Shown piece by piece: positions 37,552 to 49,578 of a stretch of DNA of 64,000 nucleotides. The stretch is taken from assembly GCA_036345935.2 (NCBI GenBank), contig JADWOT020000009.1, forward strand, positions 2,561,381-2,625,380, in the 5' to 3' direction. Position 1 is the stretch's first letter. Every line of letters starts with the position of its first letter. Source of the DNA: Taenia hydatigena (lineage: Eukaryota; Platyhelminthes; Cestoda; Cyclophyllidea; Taeniidae). Position numbers and translations under genes: made by a program. The notes beneath the pieces were generated by a model that saw only the letters and a program-made list of their open reading frames with translations, was not told the origin of the DNA and did not search any database.

Positions 37552-40500
37552 TTAGAAGAGCATGCCTGGTTCACGCACCGCGGAATTGACATTCCAGGAG
37601 TTGAATTGTGCCAACTGCGACATCGCATCCAATCGAGACATCTCCTCACGGTGCACATGGCTCGCCAGGGACAGGCGTGCAATCACGCAGCTCGCGTTGC
37701 GCTTCGTCTGAGGTTTCTTTGCCTCCTATAGAAGGAACCAATAGACAGTAGTGTACCACCAACTCCCCTTGGTGCACAAGCGCTGCTCACACACACATTG
37801 AGGTACGTGTAATAGGAGTAATCAATTCAATGTCCATCACATCTTAGTCAGAAAGTAAGTCTTCAACACTGCAATTGACGTGGAAGGCTATAAAGAGCAA
37901 ACACTACTAAAATGTTGGAGCGCTCATGTCAGAAAATGGAAGTGATGCGCAGCACTCGATAGACAACAGTATCTAAATGGCCTGTCACAATAGCATTTAC
38001 AAATACATCTATATAATGTGCTTCTTCCACTGCAAACATAAAAAACAACAAAAAACGCTTTCCCATGCATTGATATACTTGCTGTGCAGATGCAAACGCT
38101 AGGCTGCCGCTTTGCCACAAAAACAACTCACCATAAGAATACACACGCACTAGTAGAAACCTCACTATTATTTCACTTCAGTCGGTAAACATGCACACCC
38201 AAAGCAAGTTAACTGAAGTCGTGATGCATAAAAGCGAAGCTAGCCCTCCAATCCAACGGTTAACGAATCGACCCACTTCAAGCATGCGTAGCCTATTTTG
38301 AAATTCACACGTCAAAATCTCGAATGGATACTGCGACGATGTTTCAATTATAAACCAACGCCATTATAAAAAGATAGGGACGTCGAGCTTTACATCTACG
38401 AAGAGGCGTGCTACCGTCACGATGCTACACGCGGCATTGAGTAACAATTACGCCCCATCACAAATTAATAGCGGTGAGCGAAGCCTCTTGTCGACCAAGG
38501 CATTAAATCAGGATCCCAAGATACCAACTCGTACAGAAAACCCCAGCTAGAGTATGATACAGTGACGGGATGCTCAGTCTCTCAACAGTCACCCGCTTTA
38601 CTCCATGTTGCAAACGTCAGTAGGAAATGGCCGTAGTGGTTCCCAACCTTCAGTCTTGGTTTACTTCCTTAATGGCGATGAATTCGCACGCTTTCATTGT
38701 TTTTATGATTGCTTTGATTTCAGAACGTAATGCGGCTATAGCATCCCAATGAATTTCGCGACAAGGTAAGCATAAGTCGATCGGGTGTTTTGGATCAGGC
38801 AAGTAGCTGAATGTTCACAGAAATCACTATCAAGTTGGCTAAAAGTAATGGAAGACCTTCCCGACCTCACGCTTTCTGGGTATTATAAAAACGCTGGGAG
38901 ATATGCATGTACGTATCGATGAAGTGTGCGCGTCAGAGATCCCAATCCAATTTAGAGGTTTCCTAAACAGGACCATGGAAGTCTAATCAATTTCACCTTG
39001 ATAATAAACCCGATTCTAGATTAGAGTATTCATTATTGCATTCAGAAGTAACATTTGGGCTATAAAATCCTCGTAAAATATACCAAAATCGCTAAAAAGC
39101 CTACTCGAGTAAGTCTAAGCAGGTCCATGATGACCGTAGTGCCAATAAGATTCTCAGCCAACACCGTGTCGTCCACACATGCCTCTAGGATGAGGCAAGC
39201 ATTGGCAGCCAGCGGCTCATCGTAGGGTGGGGAGCGCTTCTCCTCCTCGGAGGTGGGTGGGGCACGGGCGCGCACCAGGAGGGCAACTTTGCGGGAGACA
39301 AGTCGGTCGTCCCCAATGGCTATGCGCACATCTCCGCATCCCGGAGCCCGCGTAATAGCCGAGAGGGCTCGAATCGCACCACGAAGTCGGTGAGCCGTCA
39401 GACTCTCTGTGGACTCGTATACCTTTGTGATGCCTTTTATAGTGGTTGGGGTCAGAGGGGAAGGGGCCTTCTCCAACGTCGAGGTAGAACTAAGTCGAAA
39501 GTCAAAGAAGCGGTCATTAAAAGAGTAGATGAAATCGGAGCTTGAAGACATAAGCAGGAAGCAGACAAAATGGGCTTAGGATCCAAGGAAACCGGCAATC
39601 TCTCAAAAATAAATGCCTTATCACTGATAATGATAAAAATGTAACTGAAAAGTGGGCGGCACAAAGTTTGCTTGTCACAGGACACCGTCCACGCCCTACA
39701 ATAAAGTCCAAAAAGATTGCGAAATGCATCACTATCATCAGCATCGACTCGGTAAAAATCCTCACATAACCATTGTTCTCATCTAGCAGGCGTTTTTATT
39801 ACGCGCGATTATTTTACGATACGAGACCATAAAGAGCACCAAGAGCGGCACTATGTAGTAGAGTACTTATTGCGTGCGCATATTTAGCATATGTATCCGT
39901 GTTCAGTCTCTCTATCTGAATCCCCAAATCACCTGAGCAAGTAAATTCTCGACTCCCCACTTATTAGTAATCTGTGTAGTCAACAATGACTCGAGAGTCA
40001 AGGTACCCTTCGAGTGAGTATCTACTTATCATTAACAGCTTTTCGTCACTCCTAAAACACTTTTCAATAATACTTCATTTAAACCCATTTTCCTTTATCA
40101 GTAGCAATACTAATCTTATGACATTATTCAACAATTATTCTGTATTGGAACTACCAAAGTGATGACATTAATTGATGATACTCACCATGAACATACAATG
40201 GAGATGAGAACTTTTATTCGTTCTTTCAACGGGGGAACAGAGGAAGTATGCTTCTTATTAGGCGAATCTGGTGCATTCCTACCCGAATGACTCCACTTCT
40301 CAACCTGTAGCGAAGAATACACAAACGAAGGCATTTAAGTAAACCTGGTTAGAATTACTAGATTCTGACTCAATGGCAAAGACCTTTGTTAACAAAGCCG
40401 ATAGCAACAAAATTCTAAACTCTGAAGAAACTGGCCCCCGAAGATATTTACAATAAAAAAACTCGAAATGCTAAGCGTCAAATAAACCTTAGACTTACCA

Positions 40501-43500
40501 AATCGGCAGTGCAGAGGGGCATAAAGCGACCGAGAAGAGCAATGGAAACGGATATCAGCGCGGAGCTATGAGAGGGTGTGTCGAGAATATCACCAACGAG
40601 GGTGAGCAGTGCTTCCATTTCCGGCCGCGACAGCTTCATTTGCAGTTCGCCAGAAAGGAAGTTGTGAAGAAGGCGGCACAGAGAGCCCACCAGCGCCGTG
40701 TGACTACAAACGAAAGGGAAATGAAGGAAATGCATGACTACAACTTAGGGTAAGGAAAGAAAATAAAAGGCACCTTTCATCCACCATGAGAGGAATATGT
40801 CGGATGGCACAATTGGCGAGGTTGACGACAAAGTTGGGCTTGGTGATCATGGTGCGCCGCAGTACGGGGTCATCCGAGGCTGCCGAGAGACTGTCAAGAA
40901 GGATTGAAAGACATGTGACGGGAGCGGAGGTGGTGGCGTTGGAATTCCCATTACCGGGAGAGGGAGCGATAGCGGCTTCGACAACATTCTGGAGGCTTGT
41001 AAAGCAGTCTGACGAACGGACCATAATCTGTGGACAAGAAACGAGAAGTGGTCGTTTCAATAAGTACTGAAATGCCACAATTTGGTCAAAGTCCATGAAG
41101 ATGCAGAAAACCGGCCTAACGAGTTTACCATTTAAAAAGAAGGCAGACCTCAAAGCACTACACATAGTCTAGGCTACTATGACGGGAATTTGAATAGTGA
41201 TACATCGAGAAATTGTTTATAACACTATCTATCCTGATGTATAAGAAAAAAATTGCGGCATTACTCCTAGGAGATCAGATCAAAACCGTTTCAAAGTCAA
41301 CATCAATGCGAAAAAAAAGTTACCTCACTTAGTGAGAAATTTTTAAATGACAGAAAAGTGCTGGCGTATCAACCCGTAAAAATCGGATGGTTCTAATGAA
41401 ATAGATGCTAAGATTTTCCGGGTGCGAGCAGTAGTTACAAATGGGTCTCCCTCCGTATCATTTCAATGGTCCATTTAGAGGACTAGTTATCCCTGACGAG
41501 CTGGAAAGACTATGTGGAGAAAGCAAACTCCTCAAAAAATAAAGAGCACATATTTGCAACTACAAAAAGCATGCACCTCCATTAAAAAGACCATTGCCAC
41601 GTTGTTGTGCAAGTTGAATAATTAACTTATTGGATAATACGGCATAACTTCTGTAGTTATGGTTGTTGATGCAAAACGGGTTCGTACTGTCTCTGGCGCA
41701 GCGATACACACCCTCCAAGGCGACAGGAAAATGGTCTTCAATTTCACCTGATCTGCCATAAAAGGAAAGTGTGAATCCTCACGAATGCCACTTGATCCAC
41801 AGAACTACGCCAACCAGAAATCGCCAGAATCAGCCGATCAGCACACGATAAAATATGTCGCCTTTGAAAACTTATAGAGAACTATTCATAGCATATTACC
41901 TTTCCCCTGACCAAATAGACAATTTCACGACGCTCCCACCTAATAAATTGAAGCACACGGCCCGCCGTTTAAATCGGTATGAGAAAAATAAACTCTGTTC
42001 AAAAGAGAATTGCACAAACGTCTAATTTCCCAAACACGACTTTAATTAACAAGGGAAGATGGTATATGCTTCCACAAACACAGCAATGTATTAAAGAATA
42101 ATTTTGTCACTTGAAACTCTAAAAGTTACCAATTTAGAGCAAAGTTCATGGAGCTAACTGTTAGGATATCAAAACAATACCTGACGGATCACATTTGATT
42201 GTGGCCCTTTTAATCACCTGCTATTCGGATCCAACGCTGGTGCTATGGTTTTAAATCAGCCACGAAAATTACTAACTTCTCAACCCTTCTGTGAGTTGAT
42301 AAGAGCGATACTTCCATGCCGATATATTTTATAACACCGCTGTAAAACGGTAGAAAATCGTCAAGCTATACCCTAGGATAGTGCCAATGAGAAGGTACCA
42401 AGAAATACCTTTCAATCGAACAAGAGTTCACAAAGACTGACCAGAAAACGCGGACTCTTGGTGATATTCTCAAGAATCTTTGCGGCAGCCGCCACAGTCT
42501 GCGTGGCAAAGCAGTCGGCAAGGGAGCGTTGCTGGGCCGGAGAGGTCCGTCCTTTCGGAGGCAGGCGAAAAGAGAGTTCGGGAGCCGAAGTGGCGAGAGG
42601 CAGACCGAGGGCATCGGAGAGGCAAGTGGCGAGAGCGGAGAGGAGGACGGCAGGTCCTGGATAGGCGAGCAGGCCCTCGCGACCACTGGCCTCGCAGGAC
42701 ATCAGTGCGATGAGGTCGCATGCGGAGCACTGAAGTAGGCCCAGCAGATGATGCAACTGCAGCTCTTGCCTGGCGGCAGTCCTATGATAAGTGGTGATAG
42801 TGATTGGATCGTGCCCCATAATGAGCAGAATACGTACCCAATTTTATAAATTAACCGTCTTTACAGCCCAGTTCCAACTAGCGGAGAAAGTCACGTCCGT
42901 CACCAATTCACTTGGCAATACGTATCTGTTTGTAATAATAATCTGTTATGCCGATGCCAGTAGCAGACACATAAGTGTAGTTAGATTGAACGTTTACGTA
43001 TGACAAGACTAGCACAGTGGTGCAACTACCATTATTGGCTTCATAATGCCAAAAAACTGTCCCACTTTTATTCATTCTAGTTAATAGCTACACCATTATC
43101 ATAGTATCATTGGCATTCAATCGTGACCTATAAAACACCCATACTATGAAACAGCTTACGACTCCGTGCAATCTCAGGTGAGAATGATACATGATGATAA
43201 CGAGTCATCGAGATGAATCCATCCTACTGTAACTTGGTCTCGGTAAGAGAATGACAAGGCTACGTCGTTTCATATTCGCGCCAACCAGATAGTTTATAGG
43301 CTGTAGCCCCCCAAAAAATACTAGCTCAAGTGATAGTTGAATGTCCACCACGAGGCGCTCGTTTTTGTAGAACCGCCAGGTAAAACCATGGCCTGAGCTC
43401 ATCTGGAATGGCTTAAGAAACAACTTAAAGAACAGATTCGCAAGTTTAACCGCTACCAGGTCATGGGGACACGGAAATACAGTACTTAGCTTAAAAGTTT

Positions 43501-46475
43501 CAAGATGCCCGACTAAGATCAAAATTCAAGATTGAAATGCATTAAAGGTAAACAGAAAAGTTTGCCCCACTGGAAAGCAGCTCTTAAGAATAAACAATAA
43601 CAGCAATAAGGGGTGTCGAATCTATTCCCCGTGCTACGTTTAAAAGATATCAAAACCCTATAGTGTCAGGAATCAAAAGTAGTCCATAAGGCAGTCGCGT
43701 GGAGCAAATGCCAGCGATAGCTTTCAGGTTGACTTCCATTGAAGATTATATGCATCGGAAGTTAAATCATTCCACACTAAGTAATACCCACATTAAATAT
43801 GCTTTGAGAGGGCACAGAGGAAACAAAAGTAGCTACTAAACCTCTGCCTTAGTGAATGAGACACTCACCCTGGTGCCACGGTAGATGAGATAGGAAGTCG
43901 CGCATAAGAGGGCGAGACCTTGAGACAGTCGACGAGGAGGGTGGAAAAGAGTTGAGGCATGGCTTCTACTAAAAGACGTTGGTTTTCGCCACAATCACGA
44001 GCTAACTGGTAGCACACAGTGATGAGGCTTAAAAGGTGATCCAGTATGGCCAAAATATCCTCCACAGTTTGGTCTGATGAATGAGTTTCAGTGGCAGCGC
44101 CCTCTGGCCGGCGGAACAGCTTCACCACACTCGAAGCATCAAAACGCTGAAATAAAAATTGCACAGAGTGCAAAAAGAGGTAAGTTATGGGTAGAGTTGT
44201 TTATGACGGGCAGGACAGGCGGTGGCGAGGAAATAAGCGTCATCTTTAGCAGTCGGAGAAAGTTGGTGAACAGGAAAGCGACATCGACTCGCGCAAACAT
44301 TGACGAAAAAGCATTTCAGGACAAACTTGCACCAATAAAGCGGTAAAGTGCTATTCATGAAAAATCGAAAGGAAATTTGAGAAATCCAGGAGCAATATGG
44401 CATAGCTTGATTGCGGGAGTAAGTAATTCATTCGAAAAGCTCACAAGTTAAAGCACGGTATTATGGTAACCATGGGATACAATTACTGAGTTTAAAATAA
44501 ACTGGACATTAGCAGAACTTGCAAAAACCCAATGTTTCATAAATGTATCAACAAATGCAAGCACAAAGCAGACTCATGTTTCAATCTGAAATGCAGAAGC
44601 AAAGGGACTGTAACTGAACCAACGGTAACCTACATAGTTTATCGAGTGGCCCAAAATGCACAAGCAAAGTATGAATTTAGCGATAGTCCAACCAAATAAT
44701 TGCATCACAGCAAGGAGTAGCATTATTTGAAGCAAATATGAGAACTTTACCTTCATCTGCGACTCCAGCATTGCGAAACCATTTCTAACCCTGAAGTAGG
44801 ATTGCAGCTTCGCCAGTGTGGCGATCTCATCGATACCCACTCCGCTGACATCTCCGTCTCTTGGCAACGCAGAAGCTGGAGCAGCTTTTGCACAGCTTCT
44901 TCCCTCCTCCCTTTTCCGTTGGTGTCCATCACTTTCCGGAGCCATTTGGTCACCATTGGGAGAGGTCGCAAACTCCCGTTCTTCTGCTGCCTCTACTTCA
45001 CTCTCTGCTCCATTTGTATTGGAAGGAAGGTTAGCTGCCACATTCGCCGCGCTCAAAAGTGCTGCCATCTGACGCAGGGTCGAGGTGTACTGACGCACTT
45101 TACGACCAGATACCGCAGCCTCGGTTATCAATCGGAGGAAGCGCTCCCTTAAGTTACAGGGAAATCATCACTCAAGTTATGTAAAGAGTTTGCACCAAAA
45201 AAAGCTGCTCACTCTGTCGACTTGAGAAGCAGAGGCTCGCAGTCATCAGAAAGAGAGAGCTGAATAGATGATTGGGAATCGAGGCTATCGGCGGCGATAG
45301 CAGCTTTGACTTGCGCAACACCCTCGCGTAAAAAGAGTGGCCAAACGTCTGAATCGGGTTCGGGCATAACAGCGGATGCAGGGTGGCGGGCAAAGGCGTT
45401 AAACGCCCTTGCATCGGCGTAAGCACTTAGAGCGTCACGCGGTCTACGCAACACGAGCAGAGCTTTGCCACGACGGAGACAGGCCTTCGCTGCTTGTTGG
45501 TTTGTGTCACGAGCCGCATCTGCGTCCTCGCCGACATCTGTGGGAGTGGTTTTTGGTTCCGCTGGGAGGAGACGAAGTGCCAGATCGCAGTCCGCTAACG
45601 CCAGTTCCGGACGACCAGCACGCAGATAGGCCTGTAGTTAGCGCACGACAAAATAGAGGAGCCAAAGTGGATCCTCTCCTTACCATGCAACGCACGCCCA
45701 AAGTAAGGGGATGCAATGTAAGATGCTCTTTATTCATTCTCAGTACAAATGACCTTAGACTAACAAGTAAAAAGCAGTTAAGAGATTCACATGGCCACTA
45801 CAAAAGTGGCATTTAAACAGTGAAAGATAAATAAAGTATCCAATTACCAAAGCTCGATTGTTGTAGAGAATTGCCCAATCTCGACAGACATCAACGGCTT
45901 TGGTGTACATTTTAATAGCGCTTTCCATATCACCGACTTTAAAATACTCATTTGCTTGCTTTTTATACTCTTCCGCTCTGGCTCGACACCTTGCTCGACG
46001 TCTGGAGCGCTCTGCAGCATCCGCTGAAACCTGCGCCTTAAAGGCCTCTACGGACATTTCCTCCGGTCCAGGACCACTGGCACTCAGACCTGCAGTTTTT
46101 AATAAAAAAAACCCCACTGTACCAAGACAATACAGCTTATATGATCTTATTAACAAGTAAAATACATCCCATTTCCGAAAGAAACACAGGCAAGGGAAAA
46201 GTCAAGCAAATCAATCTGACTTACCCACCGACCCACCTTCCGAGCCTTTATTAATCAAAGTCTTATTAACGCAGCCTCCAATTTTGGCTAAAAGGGAATC
46301 GATTATAACACATAAAGTTACACTTGTTGATTTTATTCAAAAGCTCATCAGCTTCTTCAAGAGCTTTTGCTGACACATTCACGTCGGAGCAAGAGAGTCT
46401 GCTGACAATTTCACTCATTTTGTCAACGTCTGATAACCTCTCGTAGTCCTCGTCGGTCAGCTTATTTACTTCCAT
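37552..46475 (-). CDS. TTC12: TPR/armadillo protein TTC12, dynein arm assembly factor
   Basis: Cytoplasmic factor for assembling axonemal dynein arms; in a flatworm it would act in flame cells, sensory cilia and sperm (inference). Twelve exons with GT-AG sites and matching phases: 46475-46322, 46275-46225, 46089-45848, 45631-45213, 45147-44751, 44146-43869, 42781-42442, 41027-40774, 40703-40499, 40304-40186, 39540-39105, 37725-37552. The total is 3069 nt, 1022 residues, against about 705 in human. Residues 8-50 match the N-terminal leader, 82-105 the basic SVEAFKAQV...ERSRRRAR stretch, and 108-172 and about 197-230 three TPR units (YKKQANEYFKVGDMESAI; YNNRALAYLRAGRPELALADCDLAL). VRNGFAML (near 410) matches the segment before the armadillo repeats, which fill the rest. 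Extra length sits in acidic or Ser/Thr-rich insertions between TPRs 2 and 3 and in exons 5, 8 and 10-11. The start is the first Met before conserved sequence. No canonical poly(A) signal was seen within 120 nt of the stop. Confidence 0.93.
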
Positions 46476-47075
46476 CGTAAAGACACTCCAACACCCCGGA
46501 GGACACGACACCAAAAGACCTGAGATATGGTTCAAATGGTCACTAACGCAAATAACCTCGTTTAGCGCGATAAAACCATCACAACCTTACTATTTTAGGA
46601 CAACCGGCCCAAGTTAATAAAAAAGTATTTTGACATCGTAACGGTGCGATTGACTCTACTGATTCCTGTGCCACTGCAACAGCTGTATCGCAATAGCACT
46701 TAAAATTTGGTGAACATAATGAAATTATTCAAATCCTCAAAGCCTAGTTTTCTATTTTTTTGCATAATTGATAAATCAAAATTATATATGCTTTGATTTT
46801 ACTGTTAATCTTGCAAAATGTAATAGCCCGGACTTTCCCTGAAGTGACCAATTGGCATACCACTTTGGATGTAGGGTTAATGTGAAGGCTTAGAAGAGCC
46901 TAAAATCTATTAATGCTGCAGTTTAGCCACGTAGCGAACTAAGCCCAACAGCAGCAGATGATCCCAGGTAGCAAAGCATTCAGTTAAAGAAATATCAACT
47001 TGCTGCATAATTACCTTTTCCGTCCTGCCTGGTCTCCCGTTTATTCCTTCATCAATTTCTAACAGTGGTCGATAC

Positions 47076-47423
47076 TGTAGCGTCCCGAGACTCTTTTAAA
47101 GGCAAAAGTTGGCATAATACTAAATCAAAGCATATATGTAGTACTTTGTTTGTTGGAACTACCGTATTGCCCTAGCTGCGTAGGCTGGCCTCCGGGCCAT
47201 GCCAGCAGCTTATTTCCCTCTGTCCTTTGAATATATATTCTAGCCTAGCATTCTGCCTTCTTTTGCCTCCGGGGGAGCCTCGGGACGCTACATATATGTA
47301 CTTAGCGAACAGAGAGATCGGGACTAGTAGCATGATCCGAACTCCAGTCCTCCCTCTTAGGGCAATACGGCCACTCAAATGACAGTAACCGAAACCGGCA
47401 GTCAATTAAACAAAGTGCTACGA
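47076..47423 (-). repeat. Older LTR copy split by a later LTR
   Basis: The left part (47076-47136) begins TGTAGCGTCCCGAG and runs to the TATA region. The right part (47293-47423) resumes there and ends with a diverged AAAGTGCTACGA. The gap between is filled exactly by the inverted LTR at 47137-47292. Confidence 0.7.
47137..47292 (+). repeat. Solo LTR nested in an older LTR
   Basis: 156 bp, TGTAGTACTTTG...GACGCTACA, with a missing segment between the AACTACCG and GTATTGCCC blocks. It is flanked by TATA on both sides (47133-47136, 47293-47296), consistent with a 4-bp target duplication inside the TATA region of the older copy. Confidence 0.75.
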
Positions 47424-47438
47424 ATGCAGTAACGTCAG

Positions 47439-47555
47439 TGTAGTACTTTGTTTTTTTGTACTACCGGTTTTGGTCAGGGTCACAGAGGTGGCCAAACGGC
47501 CCTAGCTGCGTAGGCTGGCCTTCTTTTGCCTTCGAGGGAACCTCGAGACGCTGCA
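47439..47555 (+). repeat. LTR copy with internal deletion
   Basis: Begins TGTAGTACTTTG and ends GAGACGCTGCA. The sequence from the GCCATGCCAGCAGC block through the TATA region is missing, so TAGGCTGGCC runs straight into TTCTTTTGCC. Confidence 0.7.
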
Positions 47556-47984
47556 ATCAGTGCAACACTTTTGCGTTTCAGGTGAAATTTATGGACAGAA
47601 GTCTTTATTGAGCACCAGTTTGATAATATGGGTCTTGTCAGTTTTCTCTAAGGCAGGGTGTAGTTCAAAATTCGGACTCCTCTATTGATTTTGGCTGATA
47701 AATGTTCCATGTCACATTGATGTGTTCGCCCAAAGGACTTGAATGTCAGAAAAGTCAAATTATACGAGGAAAGCTCACAAAACCGCTCTGAAATCAGGAA
47801 CTGTAATCTTTATAACAAACACATTATATTCTAGTAGCATTAATGCTTATTGGCGATCCTGAAATATGTAAAGCTGGGCCTTGTTCTTGATCCGCGGTGG
47901 TGGAAGGGTCGTTTGCTCGTCGTTTAGTTCTCAAAGCCAAACGTTATTGCATACTGTATATTAGCCGCTACCAATATGAACAGT

Positions 47985-48211
47985 AGTGTAGAGGGTTCTT
48001 CCTCTTCCCTCTTACCGCCCCTACTATTAGAAGTCTGAACACGCTTCAACACCTTTATTATGAATAAGAGGGAGGGCACAGGGAGATCTTGTAGGAGAGT
48101 TTAGGACTGGGATAAGTCGCGCTCTTCGGAGTCATTACGCGACCCCGCAACTAGGTTCAAATTGTTGTCCCGCCTCTGGCCTACAAAGCACATTTAAAGA
48201 ACACAAGAATT
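47985..48211 (-). repeat. Second repeat family (R2), copy 2, split by the TRIM
   Basis: Inverted relative to the 34.2 kb copy and quite similar. It continues on the far side of the TRIM at 49071-49110 (ATGATCACCCAGCTGGTC), where copy 3 has an uninterrupted counterpart (CAGATCACGAGCTGGTC). The TRIM therefore inserted into an existing R2 copy. Confidence 0.55.
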
Positions 48212-48396
48212 TGTAGCGTCCCGAGGCTCCCTTAAGGCAAAAGAAGGCAAAGTGGCAGGGTAGAATATATATATTCACCGGACAGAGGGAAAATGGCTGC
48301 TGGCATGGCCCAGAGGCCAGCCCACGCAGCTAGGGCAATATGGCCACCTCTGTGACCTTGGCAAGAAACGGCAGTTCTAACAACCAAAGTATTACA
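48212..48396 (-). repeat. 3' LTR of the TRIM
   Basis: 185 bp, same sequence and orientation as the 5' LTR. The TATA-like GAATATATATATTC is at 48276-48263. It is preceded on the sense strand by the polypurine tract. Confidence 0.85.
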
Positions 48397-48413
48397 TTGC
48401 CCCTCTCCTCTTT
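48397..48413 (-). promoter_or_regulatory. TRIM polypurine tract
   Basis: AAAGAGGAGAGGGGCAA on the minus strand lies immediately before the 3' LTR, as expected for the plus-strand DNA primer of a retroelement. Confidence 0.7.
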
Positions 48414-48872
48414 CGAGCGTCGTCCTCGACGCGCCCCTCGGTTATCTCCTGTGTCAGCCATCACAACATCCTCAGTGCTGCAGGAAGCACCCACGAGCTA
48501 ACCATGCCAGTCGCCGACATTCGTCGCGATTGAGGCGATGCTTGACACCAACGTCAGTGATCCCTCTTGACAGTGCATTGCACTTCGAGTTTCGTCTGCC
48601 TTGGAAACAAGGTTCGGAATAAGTGGTTCTGCCGACCATCAGTATGTCCGTATGGGGGCGTTAACGCGCCGATATCCTTAAGCAAGTAGATATTAGGGGT
48701 AATCCTTGAAACGAAACTTCCCAGGTGGGCCATGGCTAGTGTCGCTTCAGTTGTTGATAGCTTTCTTGTAGAACACGGAGATGGGGTAGCACATGCACTT
48801 CTTTCGCACCGCTGCAACATGCCACAGGTGATAGAGATCGGGATGAAAACCCTATAGAATCGGGTCCGCTTT

Positions 48873-48884
48873 CCGCTGCCACCA
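48873..48884 (-). promoter_or_regulatory. TRIM primer-binding site
   Basis: TGGTGGCAGCGG begins one base after the 5' LTR on the sense strand, the expected place and form (TGG start) for pairing with a tRNA 3' end. The tRNA was not identified. Confidence 0.65.
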
Positions 48885-48885
48885 A

Positions 48886-49070
48886 TGTAGCGTCCCGAGG
48901 CTCCCTTAAGGCAAAAGAAGGCAAAGTGGCAGGGTAGAATATATATATTCACCGGACAGAGGGAAAATGGCTGCTGGCATGGCCCAGAGGCCAGCCCACG
49001 CAGCTAGGGCAATATGGCCACCTCTGTGACCTTGGCAAGAAACGGCAGTTCTAACAACCAAAGTATTACA
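48886..49070 (-). repeat. 5' LTR of the TRIM
   Basis: 185 bp, beginning TGTAATACTTTGG and ending GGGACGCTACA on the minus strand. It contains a TATA-like GAATATATATATTC that would serve as promoter. It appears identical to the 3' LTR. Confidence 0.85.
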
Positions 49071-49578
49071 AATTACATTAGGCTATGATCACCCAGCTGG
49101 TCAAATCTAGAGTACGCAGTGACTTTGCGTTGCCAATTTTCTGCATATTTCATCATCCCGCCATATTTTTACCTTTTTAATGCTCGAATACTTATCTATA
49201 TCCTGCTCAGATAGTGTGAAGCGTAGATGAAATCCAAGTAAAAGTCTTCTTTCACAAGTTCCGGGGACAACCCTATGAATGCCTTTCTTAAGTTGTTTGA
49301 GCGCGAACACATCACATTTGTTGTTTACCCCTACCAAATACAATTGTGGTGCTCACAAACGTTATGCAACTTTTTAGTAGATTTCGTCCTGAACATTCTT
49401 TCTTACTGTTGAGGGCTGGTAATCAACTCTATAAATTAGAGTATATGTTCCCGTGACTCAAGTTTGCTTGCCACTGTCACCTGCGCAACGTTCCAGATCT
49501 CCTTTAAAGCAGATATATTTTATATTATTTATTACGCACTTAAGACCTGGCAGAGCATTCGCATAGTCGTAATGTCAT

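Larger units (their letters stand above)
48212..49070 (-). mobile_element. Intact miniature LTR retroelement (TRIM, Ta-TRIM-like)
   Basis: Two direct copies of a 185-bp sequence, identical as far as I can read, flank a 489-bp internal region with no convincing ORF. Both ends are TG...CA, as in LTRs. The element is bracketed by the 4-bp duplication AATT (48208-48211 and 49071-49074). The sense strand is minus: next to the upstream LTR is TGGTGGCAGCGG (48884-48873), a plausible primer-binding site for a tRNA ending in CCA. Next to the downstream LTR is a purine tract. Such terminal-repeat retrotransposons in miniature depend on proteins from other elements. A family of this kind (Ta-TRIM) is known from taeniid cestodes; membership is inferred from architecture. 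LTR identity implies recent insertion. It sits inside a copy of a second repeat family. Confidence 0.85.

Noticed and set aside
42458..42738. Several overlapping Arg/Gly-rich plus-strand frames
   Set aside because: Antisense shadows of TTC12 exon 7, which is GC-rich and open in several frames.
44802..45152. 116-codon plus-strand frame
   Set aside because: Antisense to TTC12 exon 5, which joins in phase with its neighbours.
45409..45816. 135-codon plus-strand frame
   Set aside because: Antisense to TTC12 exon 4 carrying TPR motifs.
48554..48952. 132-codon minus-strand frame inside the TRIM
   Set aside because: It starts in an LTR and runs through the internal region with no gag, protease or polymerase motif; probably chance.
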